DNA of 64,000 nt from PALSA-1180 sp964624625. Lineage in GTDB: Bacteria; Oederibacteriota; Muellerivitia; Muellerivitales; Muellerivitaceae. This document shows positions 46,401 through 54,506 of the stretch, piece after piece. Both the position numbers and the translations under genes were made by a program. How positions within the stretch are numbered: the stretch's first letter is position 1; each line of letters opens with the position of its first letter. Location of the stretch: NCBI GenBank assembly GCA_964624625.1, contig CAZUXW010000005.1:26124-90123 (forward strand). The letters are read 5' to 3'. Below the pieces are notes generated by a model. It saw only the letters and a program-made list of their open reading frames with translations. It searched no databases and was not told the origin of the DNA.

Positions 46401-46580
46401 ATCCAAGGCGGCTCTTCCAACCTACTGGCCCAATATTATCAATACCAACAAGAGGGGAATGGCTACCGGCTGCCGGCTTCCATGACCTCCGGAGCCTTGG
46501 ATGACGCGCAAAACCTTGAAAATACTGGTGTTTTAGGGGAAATGTCAGTCCGGATGTCCCTGCTGGATGTCCTGGCCTAA
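43440..46580 (+). CDS. fliK: Hook-length control protein FliK, very long
   Basis: 1046 residues from GTG; usual FliK proteins have about 400-600. Most of the protein is a Ser/Gln/Asn/Pro-rich, low-complexity, presumably extended region, fitting the molecular-ruler part. The conserved C-terminal domain (about residues 905-1000) shows LNFQLVPESLGRVTVQIALVDQAVSAKI and LKAALSQAGLQIDQLQVQIQGG. It measures the hook and triggers FlhB switching. The length implies a long hook if the ruler model holds here. Confidence 0.92.
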   Translation: MKNGISDILNSLFSTPSDKAALSQGKDSVSAKGSQPGGSTFEEVLAQMASQDSGAAGSTVADNSGANAQPTVEVLPPSSGNPTSGSGKFFQSLTSISEADVTITEHLKVDNLAQLAQAEQTLMSLAAGLSKLIGMLSSAQSMDPTQAQNTLVSLSGGKISAADAKSLLDSLQAMISKVSDSGNPLLLSSDQQSAFLNQMLQQMLQNQQILFGNVTGSPDGGNSTGGGSGSVSGSNSLQNSDVFLQMSFSETQLVQFQQNNSQSSTVFIDLQTFQMSATFIQAGTTGLSGQSSGNGSSLQPIPSSSPLADALNQLFSSELPLSNPSVSVSASQQNLSTNTSQTQDDLNNTFKNLVQMLVQAGASQAVLTTFLNQQKDMTNSDLKQSLSQTASLDNLVKSLTAMNDEVPPAPPLDSANPGVNNTDNTRSSFASQMFVEQMFAQASVVEMAQSGPQAPAAGSQVQLNSTQSLGTSDVTPVLGTSPVVQPTVGQNSQVFDGKALDTLNDMVARLNVLASQFGAADKANNVPAGAAKPSITLEQLLNALNIAVPPGVTAGTGMAQPASSGNNSDQSTQNSLVGPDGVSAILPGAPILPQPPTQPLASQNFPNVLTDNQAASAVNEVIASAQVFQSQWSASTSMLDQNNQANITVLSQTQLIQTAFASSTAAQGTMANGNDPLANAQSGQSLGLTPVPAVQNNFVPNVSSPLTVQTPAGLSLSVQPAPQVAVVVQPQPASPVSVTVQEVVPPTPVDVQVPVNNQTDLLAQVNGQVPAATTPGTTVSVSTNQNVPATVITGEVVKSAVPVPAVPNNNDLNNQNTVNQVSSITEVQPLTPQAVISVGNSSELSADLRASLDQSKNTNNNSIDLQLNPNLLAALAADKQAVAAGLANQAVNNPATHKVDSFQILSQVMDQITTHASEAKAVSRLNFQLVPESLGRVTVQIALVDQAVSAKIIVSHPDVKEVLQHHMVDLKAALSQAGLQIDQLQVQIQGGSSNLLAQYYQYQQEGNGYRLPASMTSGALDDAQNLENTGVLGEMSVRMSLLDVLA

Positions 46581-46603
46581 CAAGGTATTTTTGCTGATAA
46601 TAC

Positions 46604-46631
46604 CTCAAGTTTTTTCGGATAAAGCCGTTAG
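46604..46631 (+). promoter_or_regulatory. Predicted FliA (sigma-28) promoter of flgD
   Basis: CTCAAGTTTT-N10-GCCGTTAG, the same as in front of flgM and flgE. It lies 24 nt after the fliK stop and ends 32 nt before the flgD start. Confidence 0.75.
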
Positions 46632-46663
46632 AAAAGGTGTAGCTAGAAAGAGGGGTGATTTGT

Positions 46664-47068
46664 ATGGTTTCAGGAGTAGGCGGTACAGGTTCAGGAAGCA
46701 ACGCGGTTACGAACGCTGTAACCAACAACAATTCTTTTGTGTCTCAGAACACGTTTTTAACGCTTCTGATCACGCAATTGAAGAACCAAGATCCCATGAA
46801 CCCTCAGGATAGCAGTCAATTTGTCGCCCAACTGGCCTCATTTTCATCGTTGGAGCAAATGACGCAACTGAACAAGAGTATCAACACAGTTTTGGAAAGC
46901 TCGGTCACCAACTTAATCGGTAAAACGGTAGTGGTGGCTGATCCGAACAACAACAGTGGTTTTACGACTGGCGCGGTGACGGGGATTGTTTATTACAAGG
47001 ATGGTCCGGCGGTTTCGGTCGCGGGACACGATTACGCCTTGAGCGCGGTTCAAAGCGTGGTCCAATAA
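46664..47068 (+). CDS. flgD: Hook capping protein FlgD, minimal form
   Basis: 134 residues from the ATG at 46664 with GAGGGG 8 nt upstream; a GTG at 46655 falls within that site. The signature TFLTLLITQLKNQDPMNPQDSSQFVAQLASFSSLEQM is diagnostic. The C-terminal part (LIGKTVVVAD to the end) is short and lacks the Ig-like domain of longer FlgD proteins. It scaffolds hook polymerisation. The gene has its own predicted sigma-28 promoter. Confidence 0.95.
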   Translation: MVSGVGGTGSGSNAVTNAVTNNNSFVSQNTFLTLLITQLKNQDPMNPQDSSQFVAQLASFSSLEQMTQLNKSINTVLESSVTNLIGKTVVVADPNNNSGFTTGAVTGIVYYKDGPAVSVAGHDYALSAVQSVVQ

Positions 47069-47120
47069 GCTTTAACCTGGCTTGGCATATTCAAGCCTTT
47101 GAAGGGCGGGTGAGGACAAA

Positions 47121-47528
47121 GTGGTTCAGCAAGTTAACTTTAACGATCCCATGAAGTCGGTTGAAAGCGTCCAGAATCAGGCCCAACTGCAGATGTTGCA
47201 GCAGCAGGCCAGCCGGGCGGCGGAGACTGTTCTTCCTTTCGATTCGGTTTTGCAGACGACGGTCGACAGGGGGCTGGGTTTAAAGTTTTCGGCTCACGCG
47301 AAGGAAAGGTTGGCCTTAAGAAACATCGATCTTTCGCCGGAGGATGTGGCCCGCATGACCGACGCGGTTAACAAGGCGGCGGCCAAGGGTGCCAGGCAGT
47401 CCCTGCTGGTGATGGATGACCAGGCCTTTATCGTGAGTGTCACCAACCGGACCGTGATCACCGCTTTGGATGGAAGCAGCATGAAAGAGAATGTCTTCAC
47501 CAATATCGATAGCGCGGTGATTGTGTAA
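47121..47528 (+). CDS. TIGR02530-type flagellar operon protein
   Basis: 135 residues from GTG. The family pattern is clear: FSAHAKERLALRNIDLSPEDVARMTDAVNKAAAKGARQSLLVMDD followed by FIVSVTNRTVITALDGSSMKENVFTNIDSAVIV. It belongs to the conserved uncharacterised flagellar operon family found between flgD and flgE in Firmicutes, Thermotogae and others. Function unknown; a hook-assembly accessory role is suggested by its invariable neighbours. Confidence 0.9.
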   Translation: MVQQVNFNDPMKSVESVQNQAQLQMLQQQASRAAETVLPFDSVLQTTVDRGLGLKFSAHAKERLALRNIDLSPEDVARMTDAVNKAAAKGARQSLLVMDDQAFIVSVTNRTVITALDGSSMKENVFTNIDSAVIV

Positions 47529-47571
47529 ATTTGGTGGGGCGGAGGTTGACTTCGCCTGGGGCCGAAAAGGC

Positions 47572-47599
47572 CTCAAGTTTTTGTGAAGTTAGCCGTTAG
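47572..47599 (+). promoter_or_regulatory. Predicted FliA (sigma-28) promoter of flgE
   Basis: Third copy of CTCAAGTTTT-N10-GCCGTTAG. The flgE ATG lies 97 nt downstream, giving the most abundant hook protein a dedicated late promoter. Confidence 0.75.
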
Positions 47600-47695
47600 G
47601 TTTCAAGTAGCGGATATCGGGCTGGACCTCTCTTAGAGGAAGCCCGAAAAAAGGCGGGCTGATTGCCCGACCTAAAAACTCTAAGGAGGAAGACA

Positions 47696-49630
47696 ATGGG
47701 TCTTCGATCGATGTTCAGCGGAATTTCCGGCCTTCAATCCCACAGCACGTGGCTTGATGTGATTGGAAACAATATTTCGAACGTCAACACCATAGCTTAC
47801 AAGGCTAGCCGTGTTGAGTTCGCGGATCAAATCAGCCAAACCCTTTCCGGCGGCCAAGGCGACAACCAAGGCGCCAATTTGGGCGGCGTCAATCCGGAGC
47901 AGGTCGGCTTGGGAACCCGCGTGGCTTCCATCCAGACCCTGTTCACGGAAGGCACCATCCAAAACACCGGCAACTCAACGGATATGGCCATCGTGGGCGA
48001 TGGGTTCCTCTTGAGCAAGTCGGGCAACCAGACCCTCTTGACCCGCGCGGGCAACCTGACGTTTGACGGTACGGGCAACTTGGTGGACCAAAACGGCGGC
48101 CTGATCCAGGGCTTCAACGCCAAGGTCGAGTACAACCAGATTCCACTGCATAACGGCGGTTTGGTTCCTCCCTTGGTCATCACCGACGCTTCGTTGAAGT
48201 TGGATAACACCAACATCAGCCAGATCTCCAACATCAACATCAAGCGGGACTTCATCCTTCCGCCGAAGGCCACGACCCAGATCCAATTCAGCGGGAATAT
48301 GGATTCGTTCCAACAGGCCAACCAAAGTGGCGGCATCTTGGAATTGAATCCTGCCGGAGCCGCTCCCCAATTACCCTTCGTCATTGGTGGTGGCGCTTTG
48401 AACGGTCAATCGGCCAATTTAATCCCAAATCCGAACGGCTTAGGTGGAACGGTTGTCCAACAGGTAGACAATTTCTCGGATCCGGTCAATGCGTCGACTG
48501 AGGTTTATATCGACCCTGTTGCTGGAAAACAGTTAATTACGGGCGCCGTCATCGACACCGGGCAAGTAACATTACTTAACGCGCAAGCCAACGTCACCAA
48601 CGCTTGGCAGCAACAGCCTCCCGTTCCCCCGGCGCATGTGATGTCGGAGACGGTTTATGACTCCCTGGGCAACGCCCGGTCGGTCACGATCCAACTTTAC
48701 CAGGTCAACGACCTGGGAACGGCTAATCCGCCTGTCAATACACCCCCGATGAACCAGGTGCTTTATGCCTGGTACGCTTTCGACACCACGGCGGGAGCCG
48801 CGGTTTCGAACGCCAGCTTGATCGGCGGAACGGGTATTTGGGAAGGCGATACGACCGGCGCCGGCGGCGTCGGATATGATCGCGGAGTGAACGGCGACCA
48901 ATACTATGGCGACTTCCTCCACTTCAACACAGACGGCTCTTTGGCCGGATTAGGCGGGGCTTTGGTTCAGGGTGCGGCGGCTAATGCCACTGCCGCCCGG
49001 CCAGCGATTTATCTGCCTCCCATCCAGGACGTCAATCAAGTTCCTGCGCCTCCTGTTTCGCCGATTCCCAATATCGGAGCTGAAGTCACCAGGGTTTACC
49101 TGGATTTCGGAACTGCCGGCCTCTTGGGAGGTCCCGGCGTGGCTAATCCCGGATTGAGGGATGGTGTTTACAGCGACGCGGAAGGCAGCTACCAAGTCAT
49201 CAGCGGCGTCAACACCTACGTTCCGAACTCGACTGCGTACGCCAAGACGCAAAACGGCTACACGGACGGGCAATTGACGGGGGTTTCCTTCGACAAATTG
49301 GGAGACATCGTCGGATCCTTCACCAACGGCCAGAACGTGGCTTTGGCCCAGGTGGTCTTGGCCATGCCCAACAACCAAGGCGGTTTGGCCAAGGTTGGCA
49401 GCAACTACTACGCTCAATCGGCCAACTCGGGACCCCTCTTCGTGGGAACCGCCGGCCAGCTGGGTATGGGAACGGTCCAAGGGAATTCCTTGGAACTCTC
49501 CAACGTCGACTTGACGGTGGAATTGTCCAACATGATCATCGCGCAAAGAGGATTTGAAGTGAACGCGCGGGTCATCTCGGTCACCAACTCCACCCTGCAG
49601 ACGACAGTGCAGCTGGGTCAAGGCGGCTGA
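47696..49630 (+). CDS. flgE: Flagellar hook protein FlgE, enlarged
   Basis: 644 residues from the ATG at 47696 with AAGGAGGA upstream. The N-terminus MGLRSMFSGISGLQSHSTWL with NNISNVNTIAYKASRVEF and the C-terminus LSNVDLTVELSNMIIAQRGFEVNARVISVTNSTL are typical. The middle (about residues 200-500) is an enlarged, exposed part; Salmonella FlgE has 403 residues. It polymerises into the universal-joint hook. A strong terminator follows. Confidence 0.95.
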   Translation: MGLRSMFSGISGLQSHSTWLDVIGNNISNVNTIAYKASRVEFADQISQTLSGGQGDNQGANLGGVNPEQVGLGTRVASIQTLFTEGTIQNTGNSTDMAIVGDGFLLSKSGNQTLLTRAGNLTFDGTGNLVDQNGGLIQGFNAKVEYNQIPLHNGGLVPPLVITDASLKLDNTNISQISNINIKRDFILPPKATTQIQFSGNMDSFQQANQSGGILELNPAGAAPQLPFVIGGGALNGQSANLIPNPNGLGGTVVQQVDNFSDPVNASTEVYIDPVAGKQLITGAVIDTGQVTLLNAQANVTNAWQQQPPVPPAHVMSETVYDSLGNARSVTIQLYQVNDLGTANPPVNTPPMNQVLYAWYAFDTTAGAAVSNASLIGGTGIWEGDTTGAGGVGYDRGVNGDQYYGDFLHFNTDGSLAGLGGALVQGAAANATAARPAIYLPPIQDVNQVPAPPVSPIPNIGAEVTRVYLDFGTAGLLGGPGVANPGLRDGVYSDAEGSYQVISGVNTYVPNSTAYAKTQNGYTDGQLTGVSFDKLGDIVGSFTNGQNVALAQVVLAMPNNQGGLAKVGSNYYAQSANSGPLFVGTAGQLGMGTVQGNSLELSNVDLTVELSNMIIAQRGFEVNARVISVTNSTLQTTVQLGQGG

Positions 49631-49690
49631 GGGTAGTTTTTAAGCGATAGCTGGGTCTCCCGCGAGGGAGGCCTGGCCTCAATATCGAAA

Positions 49691-49725
49691 CGGCGTTCTC
49701 CGGGAGGAGGACGCCGTTTTTTTTT
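49691..49725 (+). terminator. Rho-independent terminator after flgE
   Basis: An 11-bp GC-rich stem (CGGCGTTCTCC at 49691-49701 with GGAGGACGCCG at 49706-49716, one G-T pair), loop GGGA, then nine T residues. It ends the flagellar cluster 60 nt after flgE. Confidence 0.93.
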
Positions 49726-49898
49726 AAAAATTTTCCCCTGTGCCGCCGAGTGAAGAAGGTCGGGATGAGGGTGATTCTTACCAGCGGAAAGCAATGACTT
49801 TTTTTCGCCTGATTTTTAAAAAATATAAAGTTTGAATTTCAAAAATGAGCTAAAATAGATTCAATCATTCAGTCTTTTAAAAATATTCCGGGGATCCC

Positions 49899-50894
49899 TT
49901 GAAACGCATTCCGATACACCTTTTATTATTAACGTTCCTGTGTCTAGCCGGCTGCTCAAGCTCGCCGACCTCACCGGGGTCGGGGGGCTGGATCCAGGCG
50001 ACGGGGGGCGCTCCTTTTTCTCCCAGGTACGGCTTGTCGGGAACGGTTTTTGGCGGGCAAATGTGGGTGGTGGGCGGGGCGGCGAGTGACGCCAGCGCTT
50101 CCGTGACCTATTGGTACGGTGACGTTTGGTCTTCTTCCAACGGGTCCAGTTGGACCCAAGCCACGGCCAGCGCTCCCTTTGGCGGCCGCTACGGTTCGCA
50201 GGTTCTTTCCTACAATGGCTTATTGTGGATGATCGGCGGCAACCAAACGAACGCCCTCAAAAATGATGTTTGGAGCTCGCCGGATGGGGCTAATTGGACC
50301 CAAGTCCTGGTGAATCAGCCTGGCGGAACCGCGACCCATTTCAGTCCCAGGGAAGATTTTGGGGCCATTGTTTTCAACGGGGCTATGTGGGTCATCGGCG
50401 GCTGGTCGGGAACCACCAAGAATGACGTTTGGACCTCGACCGATGGGATTACCTGGACCCAGGTCGCGACAACGGGCGGATTGACCGGCCGATGGGGATT
50501 CATGATGACGGTTTATAACAACCGCCTTTGGATTATGGGGGGCGCTACGGGTGGCCCCAATCCGACCGGCGGCCACAGTGATGTTTGGTCCTCACCGGAC
50601 GGGGCGGCATGGACCATGGTTTCCAACCTGAATAACTTCGGCAACCTTTTTTATTCCCAGGCCACCGTCTTGAACAACCAAATCCTTTTGACAGCCGGTG
50701 AGGAATTCACCTGGGGCCCGAGGGATTACCTCAAAAGCAGTTCCGATGGCATCACTTGGGCCTTCGGGGACCCGATGTTTCCCAGCCGTTTCTACCACCT
50801 GGGGCTCAACTTTAACAACCAGACCTGGGTCATTGGCGGGATGAACAACATTACGACGAGGACTTACTACAACGATGTTTGGCATTCACCCTAA
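49899..50894 (+). CDS. Kelch-repeat lipoprotein
   Basis: 331 residues from TTG. The signal LLLLTFLCLAGC marks Cys19 as a lipidation site. The mature protein is a beta-propeller built of about five Kelch-type repeats, each with a [WIV]-[IV]-GG turn (MWVVGG, LWMIGG, MWVIGG, LWIMGG, TWVIGG) and a DVWSS strand. It is probably anchored in the outer membrane and exposed to the periplasm or surface. It is a single gene between the flagellar terminator and flbD; it may have been inserted. No catalytic residues can be assigned. Confidence 0.88.
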   Translation: MKRIPIHLLLLTFLCLAGCSSSPTSPGSGGWIQATGGAPFSPRYGLSGTVFGGQMWVVGGAASDASASVTYWYGDVWSSSNGSSWTQATASAPFGGRYGSQVLSYNGLLWMIGGNQTNALKNDVWSSPDGANWTQVLVNQPGGTATHFSPREDFGAIVFNGAMWVIGGWSGTTKNDVWTSTDGITWTQVATTGGLTGRWGFMMTVYNNRLWIMGGATGGPNPTGGHSDVWSSPDGAAWTMVSNLNNFGNLFYSQATVLNNQILLTAGEEFTWGPRDYLKSSSDGITWAFGDPMFPSRFYHLGLNFNNQTWVIGGMNNITTRTYYNDVWHSP

Positions 50895-51007
50895 GACTCG
50901 GTAAAACTCCCTGATTTTCTCACTTTCCGCGGCTTTGTTCCTGCCATAAGAGTTTCGCCGGCGGGGTTTCTTAGTGGTAAAATGAAAATGACAAAAAGAG
51001 GCGTACC

Positions 51008-51217
51008 ATGATCCCTGTCACCCGATTAAACGGCCAAGAAGTCTACATCAACTCGGACCTGATTTTATTCCTGGAAAGCTCGCCGGAGACCATCTTGACC
51101 CTCCAGAACGGGAAAAAGATTACCGTGAAGGAAACTATTCCGCAGGTCATCGATAAGGTGGTGGAGTTTAAATCCAGGATTTTTCCGAAGGTATTTGAGG
51201 GGAATCCGCGAGGCTGA
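51008..51217 (+). CDS. flbD: FlbD family flagellar protein
   Basis: 69 residues: MIPVTRLNGQEVYINSDLIL then ETILTLQNGKKITVKETIPQVIDKVVEF, which matches FlbD, a tiny protein encoded in flagellar operons of spirochaetes, Firmicutes and others. In those it often precedes motA; here it lies 1.4 kb after flgE and precedes a proline-rich gene. Function unknown. A GAGG lies upstream of the ATG. Confidence 0.9.
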   Translation: MIPVTRLNGQEVYINSDLILFLESSPETILTLQNGKKITVKETIPQVIDKVVEFKSRIFPKVFEGNPRG

Positions 51218-51228
51218 GGGAGGGAACC

Positions 51229-52842
51229 ATGGCGATGAACTTGTCGGGCGGGGGAATCTCCCGGAAACACCTGCCGGAAACGGCACAACCCTTACCGGAT
51301 ACCCATGCCGTTGAAACGAAAATCCAAAAACTAAAATCGGAAAAAATCAAGGAGCCTTCCGCGCCGGCGGGGGTTTCTCAGTTTTTAACCAAGCCTGAGG
51401 CGGCGCAAGTGTTGAAGCGTTTTGAACCGCTCCAGCCCGTCCTGCAAAAAGCCCTCCAGGGTACCCAGACGTTGCGAAGGGAATTCCGGGATATCGAGCG
51501 GTTGACCCAGCCTCCACCGGAGGCCGCGGTTAAAAATATCCCAGCTGAAAAAACCGGGCCCTCAATAATCCCCCCGCCTGTTCCCGGTCGCCCGGCGGAA
51601 GTGAATTTGGAAAAACCGAATTTGACCGGGCCTTTACAGGTTCCCGTCAGCCGTCTTCAGCAAGAAAATCCTCTTCCTAAAATGCCGATTCATGAAGCGA
51701 CGGCGGCCTTGGCGGGCAAAGTTCAAGCCGAGCCCCCGCTTCATCGCGAAGCTCCGTTGTCCGGTTCGGCGCATGGCCAAGTCCCCCCTTTGCCACGGGA
51801 GGTTCCGCCTCCCCCGCCAGGGAACAGGGTCCAGGTGATCCTGCCTGAAAATAAAACACCCTTAACTACCCTCAGGGTCCCTGTCGTTGCGAATGTCCCG
51901 GTTAGGACCGTTGTTTCGAGGGGCCCTGTCACGGAACCTCCCCGCCACGAAGCCTCACTCAACCAGCCTTTGCCAAACTCCGGCCAAGTCCGCGAAAATC
52001 GTCCCCTTGTGTCCAGTCCTAAGCCCGCGACGGTATCAGTCCCTCCGGCGGGGCCGAATCCGGGCGAGACCATTGTTCCCAGAAGGGAAGTTCAACCCAG
52101 TTCCGCTCCTGTTTTGGCGGGAGCCCTTGGGAAAAATTCGGTTCCTCCGGCGGCCCATCCAGAGGTAACGGCGGGGAAGTCCGGCCAGGTTCCTGTCCCT
52201 GAGACAAGGCCGAAAAATTCCCCGAGGGATCTCACGGCTGAGGCGGTTGTCCAATCCATTTTTTCCTCGAAAGCCCTGGTCCCCCAAACCACGGTTCAAA
52301 TTTCGAAATCCAATGAAACCACCACGACGGTCACGTTCCAAAGCAAAGCCGAGTCGCCCAGGCCCGTCGTCCTTTTGACGGGCAGTTCCCTGCCCTCGCC
52401 CAGGAAAATTGCCGAACAAAGCCAGAGGGAGTTTGCCAGCCAGTTGAGGGAGAGGGGAATCGAAAATTTCGTCGCCGAGGCCAGGCAAAGCGCCCAAATC
52501 CATGAGGTTCATCCATTGCCCCCCCAGGTTTCGGAGGCGGAAGGCCATATAGCCCAGCCCCTTTTGGTAAAGCCGCCGGTTGCCTCATTTCAGCAGCCCG
52601 AAACTGTTGCGTTAAACCCCCTTCGTGGGGATAATAGGCCCCAAGTCACGGCTGTTCAGGGACCCAGAGAAGAAAACGTCACGCCTGGCATTACGACGGT
52701 GGCTAAAACGGCTCCAAGAATAGGGGAGAACCCTGTTCCCACCTTGTCGAATTTGGATAAGTTGAGGCGGATTTTACCGACCAACGTCAAGTCGCGATTA
52801 TTGCCTGTTCCATCCGTTAATATCTTGGATTTAGTGTTATAG
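51229..52842 (+). CDS. Unrecognised proline-rich protein downstream of flbD
   Basis: 537 residues with no signal peptide or membrane segment. The N-terminal 90 residues are partly helical (VLKRFEPLQPVLQKALQGTQTLRREF), then a long Pro/Val/Glu/Arg-rich region (about residues 95-340) suggests an extended, unfolded chain. A more conserved-looking helical part lies near 375-440 (KIAEQSQREFASQLRERGIENFVAEARQ). I recognise no family. It starts 11 nt after flbD and may be an exported flagellar or surface component, or a ruler-like protein; this is inference from composition and place. Confidence 0.75.
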   Translation: MAMNLSGGGISRKHLPETAQPLPDTHAVETKIQKLKSEKIKEPSAPAGVSQFLTKPEAAQVLKRFEPLQPVLQKALQGTQTLRREFRDIERLTQPPPEAAVKNIPAEKTGPSIIPPPVPGRPAEVNLEKPNLTGPLQVPVSRLQQENPLPKMPIHEATAALAGKVQAEPPLHREAPLSGSAHGQVPPLPREVPPPPPGNRVQVILPENKTPLTTLRVPVVANVPVRTVVSRGPVTEPPRHEASLNQPLPNSGQVRENRPLVSSPKPATVSVPPAGPNPGETIVPRREVQPSSAPVLAGALGKNSVPPAAHPEVTAGKSGQVPVPETRPKNSPRDLTAEAVVQSIFSSKALVPQTTVQISKSNETTTTVTFQSKAESPRPVVLLTGSSLPSPRKIAEQSQREFASQLRERGIENFVAEARQSAQIHEVHPLPPQVSEAEGHIAQPLLVKPPVASFQQPETVALNPLRGDNRPQVTAVQGPREENVTPGITTVAKTAPRIGENPVPTLSNLDKLRRILPTNVKSRLLPVPSVNILDLVL

Positions 52843-52850
52843 GAGTTGGA

Positions 52851-54506
52851 ATGTTTTTGAAAAGAAAACGATATCTAACGGGATTATTTGTATTTTTGTT
52901 TTACGCCACTATCCCGTCAGTTTTTCAGACTTCGCCGGTTTTCGCCCTTTCCGCGGATAGCCACCAGCATTTTGACCCGACCGGTTCCACGACCAATTGG
53001 GTCGTTACCTATAGCGGAGCAAGCGTTTATTTCATGTCCAGTTTAACCGCTAATGGGAGCGGTGATAACTTAAACGGGGAACCCAGCCCGCTAACGACGG
53101 GCGTGGTGAACGCCACGAGCGCCTGTCCTGCTTGCAGTGTTACCATTACTTATACCGATCCAGTCCCGACGGGAACCCAACTTTACGTTGAGGTTGAGAT
53201 TTGGACGAACGCCGTTAGTCGGCAATTCAACATTGTTGCCACCGACACACTGAACAACGCCGTCACCCACTTGGCAAGTCAGCAGGATCTCCTTTACAAC
53301 TGTTCATCGGGTGGTATCCAGGCCAGCTCAACCCTAGCCAATAAATGGACTACTCTTTGGGTTGATACGTCAGGTTTTGTTAATCCCGTTAAAACCGTCC
53401 AAATTATTATTCCTTCCACTTTTGCCGATACGATGAATACCAATCAGGTTTGGATTGATAATCTTGAGGGTGTTGGAGCCTTGCCTTGCCTCATTCCACC
53501 CACGGCTACGCCGACTCCCACGAACACGCCGACATCCACACCTACCAACACTCCCACTGTGACTTCCACGAATACACCCTCCGATACCCCGACCAACACC
53601 TTGTCGCCCACGAACACGCCAACCGATACGCCTACCAGCACCCCATCCAATACCGCTACCAAGACACCCACCGATACACCGACGGTTTCCGCCACGAACA
53701 CTCCCACCAATACCCCGACGAACACTTCAACCGATACCGCCACGAAAACGCCCACCAGCACTCCTTCTCCATCCCCGACCAATACTTTCGTGAATACGAA
53801 TACTCCCACTTCGGCCGCCACTCCCACCAACACTCCGCCGAACACCCCGACCAATTCGCCGACCATCACCCCTTCCAATACCGCTACGAATTCCCCCACC
53901 CCGACCGCCACGGTCACTCCAACAAACAGTCCGACGAATACCTTTACGATCACTCCCCCTAACACGGCGACCAATAGTCCCACCAACAGCCCGACCCCGA
54001 CCTTTACGCGCACCGCCACCAACAGTCCCACCTTGACCGTGACGAACACTTTCACCTTGACCGACACCTTGACCGCCACCCATACACCGACCTTAACCTT
54101 CACCCCGACGATCACGCCCACTCCCACCTTCACCTTTACACCGGTGAACACCCCGACCTTCACCGAGACGCCTTGTCCCGTCCTCCTCTATCCCAATCCG
54201 ATGGACTTCCAAGCGGCCCATGCCATCGCGGCCTGTCCCGGAAAATCCTGCATCGTCATTGGCTGCGTTCCCGCCGGATCCACGGTCAATATTTATACCG
54301 TCTCCCTGCTGTTGGTCCGGACCTTCGCTCCCGGTGATCCCAATTTCACCCTGTCTCCCAGCTTAAGCGTCGGCACCATTACCTGGGACGGTAATAACGG
54401 GGACGGAAATCCCGTGGCGGCCGGTTTTTACCTCTACGTGATTGACGGTCCTAACGGGAAGACATTCGGTAAGTTCGCCATTTCGCGCTCGAGGAATGGA
54501 CCTTAA
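52851..54506 (+). CDS. Thr/Pro-stalk surface protein with FlgD-like C-terminal domain
   Basis: 551 residues. A basic, hydrophobic signal peptide (about residues 1-36) is followed by a beta-rich N-terminal domain (about 37-215). A Thr/Pro/Asn/Ser stalk of about 220 residues built on TPTNTPT-like units comes next. The C-terminal domain of about 105 residues starts CPVLLYPNPMDF and includes TITWDGNNGDGNPVAAGFYLYVI, the FlgD-like/type IX sorting-like fold. It is likely exported and cell-surface attached, possibly O-glycosylated on the stalk. Its stop overlaps the next ATG (TAATG), coupling it to a PorV-like protein. Confidence 0.85.
   Translation: MFLKRKRYLTGLFVFLFYATIPSVFQTSPVFALSADSHQHFDPTGSTTNWVVTYSGASVYFMSSLTANGSGDNLNGEPSPLTTGVVNATSACPACSVTITYTDPVPTGTQLYVEVEIWTNAVSRQFNIVATDTLNNAVTHLASQQDLLYNCSSGGIQASSTLANKWTTLWVDTSGFVNPVKTVQIIIPSTFADTMNTNQVWIDNLEGVGALPCLIPPTATPTPTNTPTSTPTNTPTVTSTNTPSDTPTNTLSPTNTPTDTPTSTPSNTATKTPTDTPTVSATNTPTNTPTNTSTDTATKTPTSTPSPSPTNTFVNTNTPTSAATPTNTPPNTPTNSPTITPSNTATNSPTPTATVTPTNSPTNTFTITPPNTATNSPTNSPTPTFTRTATNSPTLTVTNTFTLTDTLTATHTPTLTFTPTITPTPTFTFTPVNTPTFTETPCPVLLYPNPMDFQAAHAIAACPGKSCIVIGCVPAGSTVNIYTVSLLLVRTFAPGDPNFTLSPSLSVGTITWDGNNGDGNPVAAGFYLYVIDGPNGKTFGKFAISRSRNGP
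53500..54172 (+). repeat. Degenerate tandem repeat encoding the Thr/Pro stalk
   Basis: Imperfect 12- to 18-bp units such as CCGACCAACACTCCC encode TPTNTP-like peptides. Codons vary, so the repetition is stronger at the protein level than in DNA. The opposite strand also reads open through it, giving a spurious Val/Gly-rich frame. Confidence 0.8.

Noticed and set aside
47080..47100. Sigma-54-like TGGCAT element before the TIGR02530-type gene
   Set aside because: The -12 GC element is not at the required distance; GG-N10-GC is not met.
53444..54163. 239-codon open frame on the minus strand, Val/Gly/Lys-rich
   Set aside because: It is the complement of the Thr/Pro repeat; the repetitive composition keeps the antisense frame open. 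No start context or family pattern.
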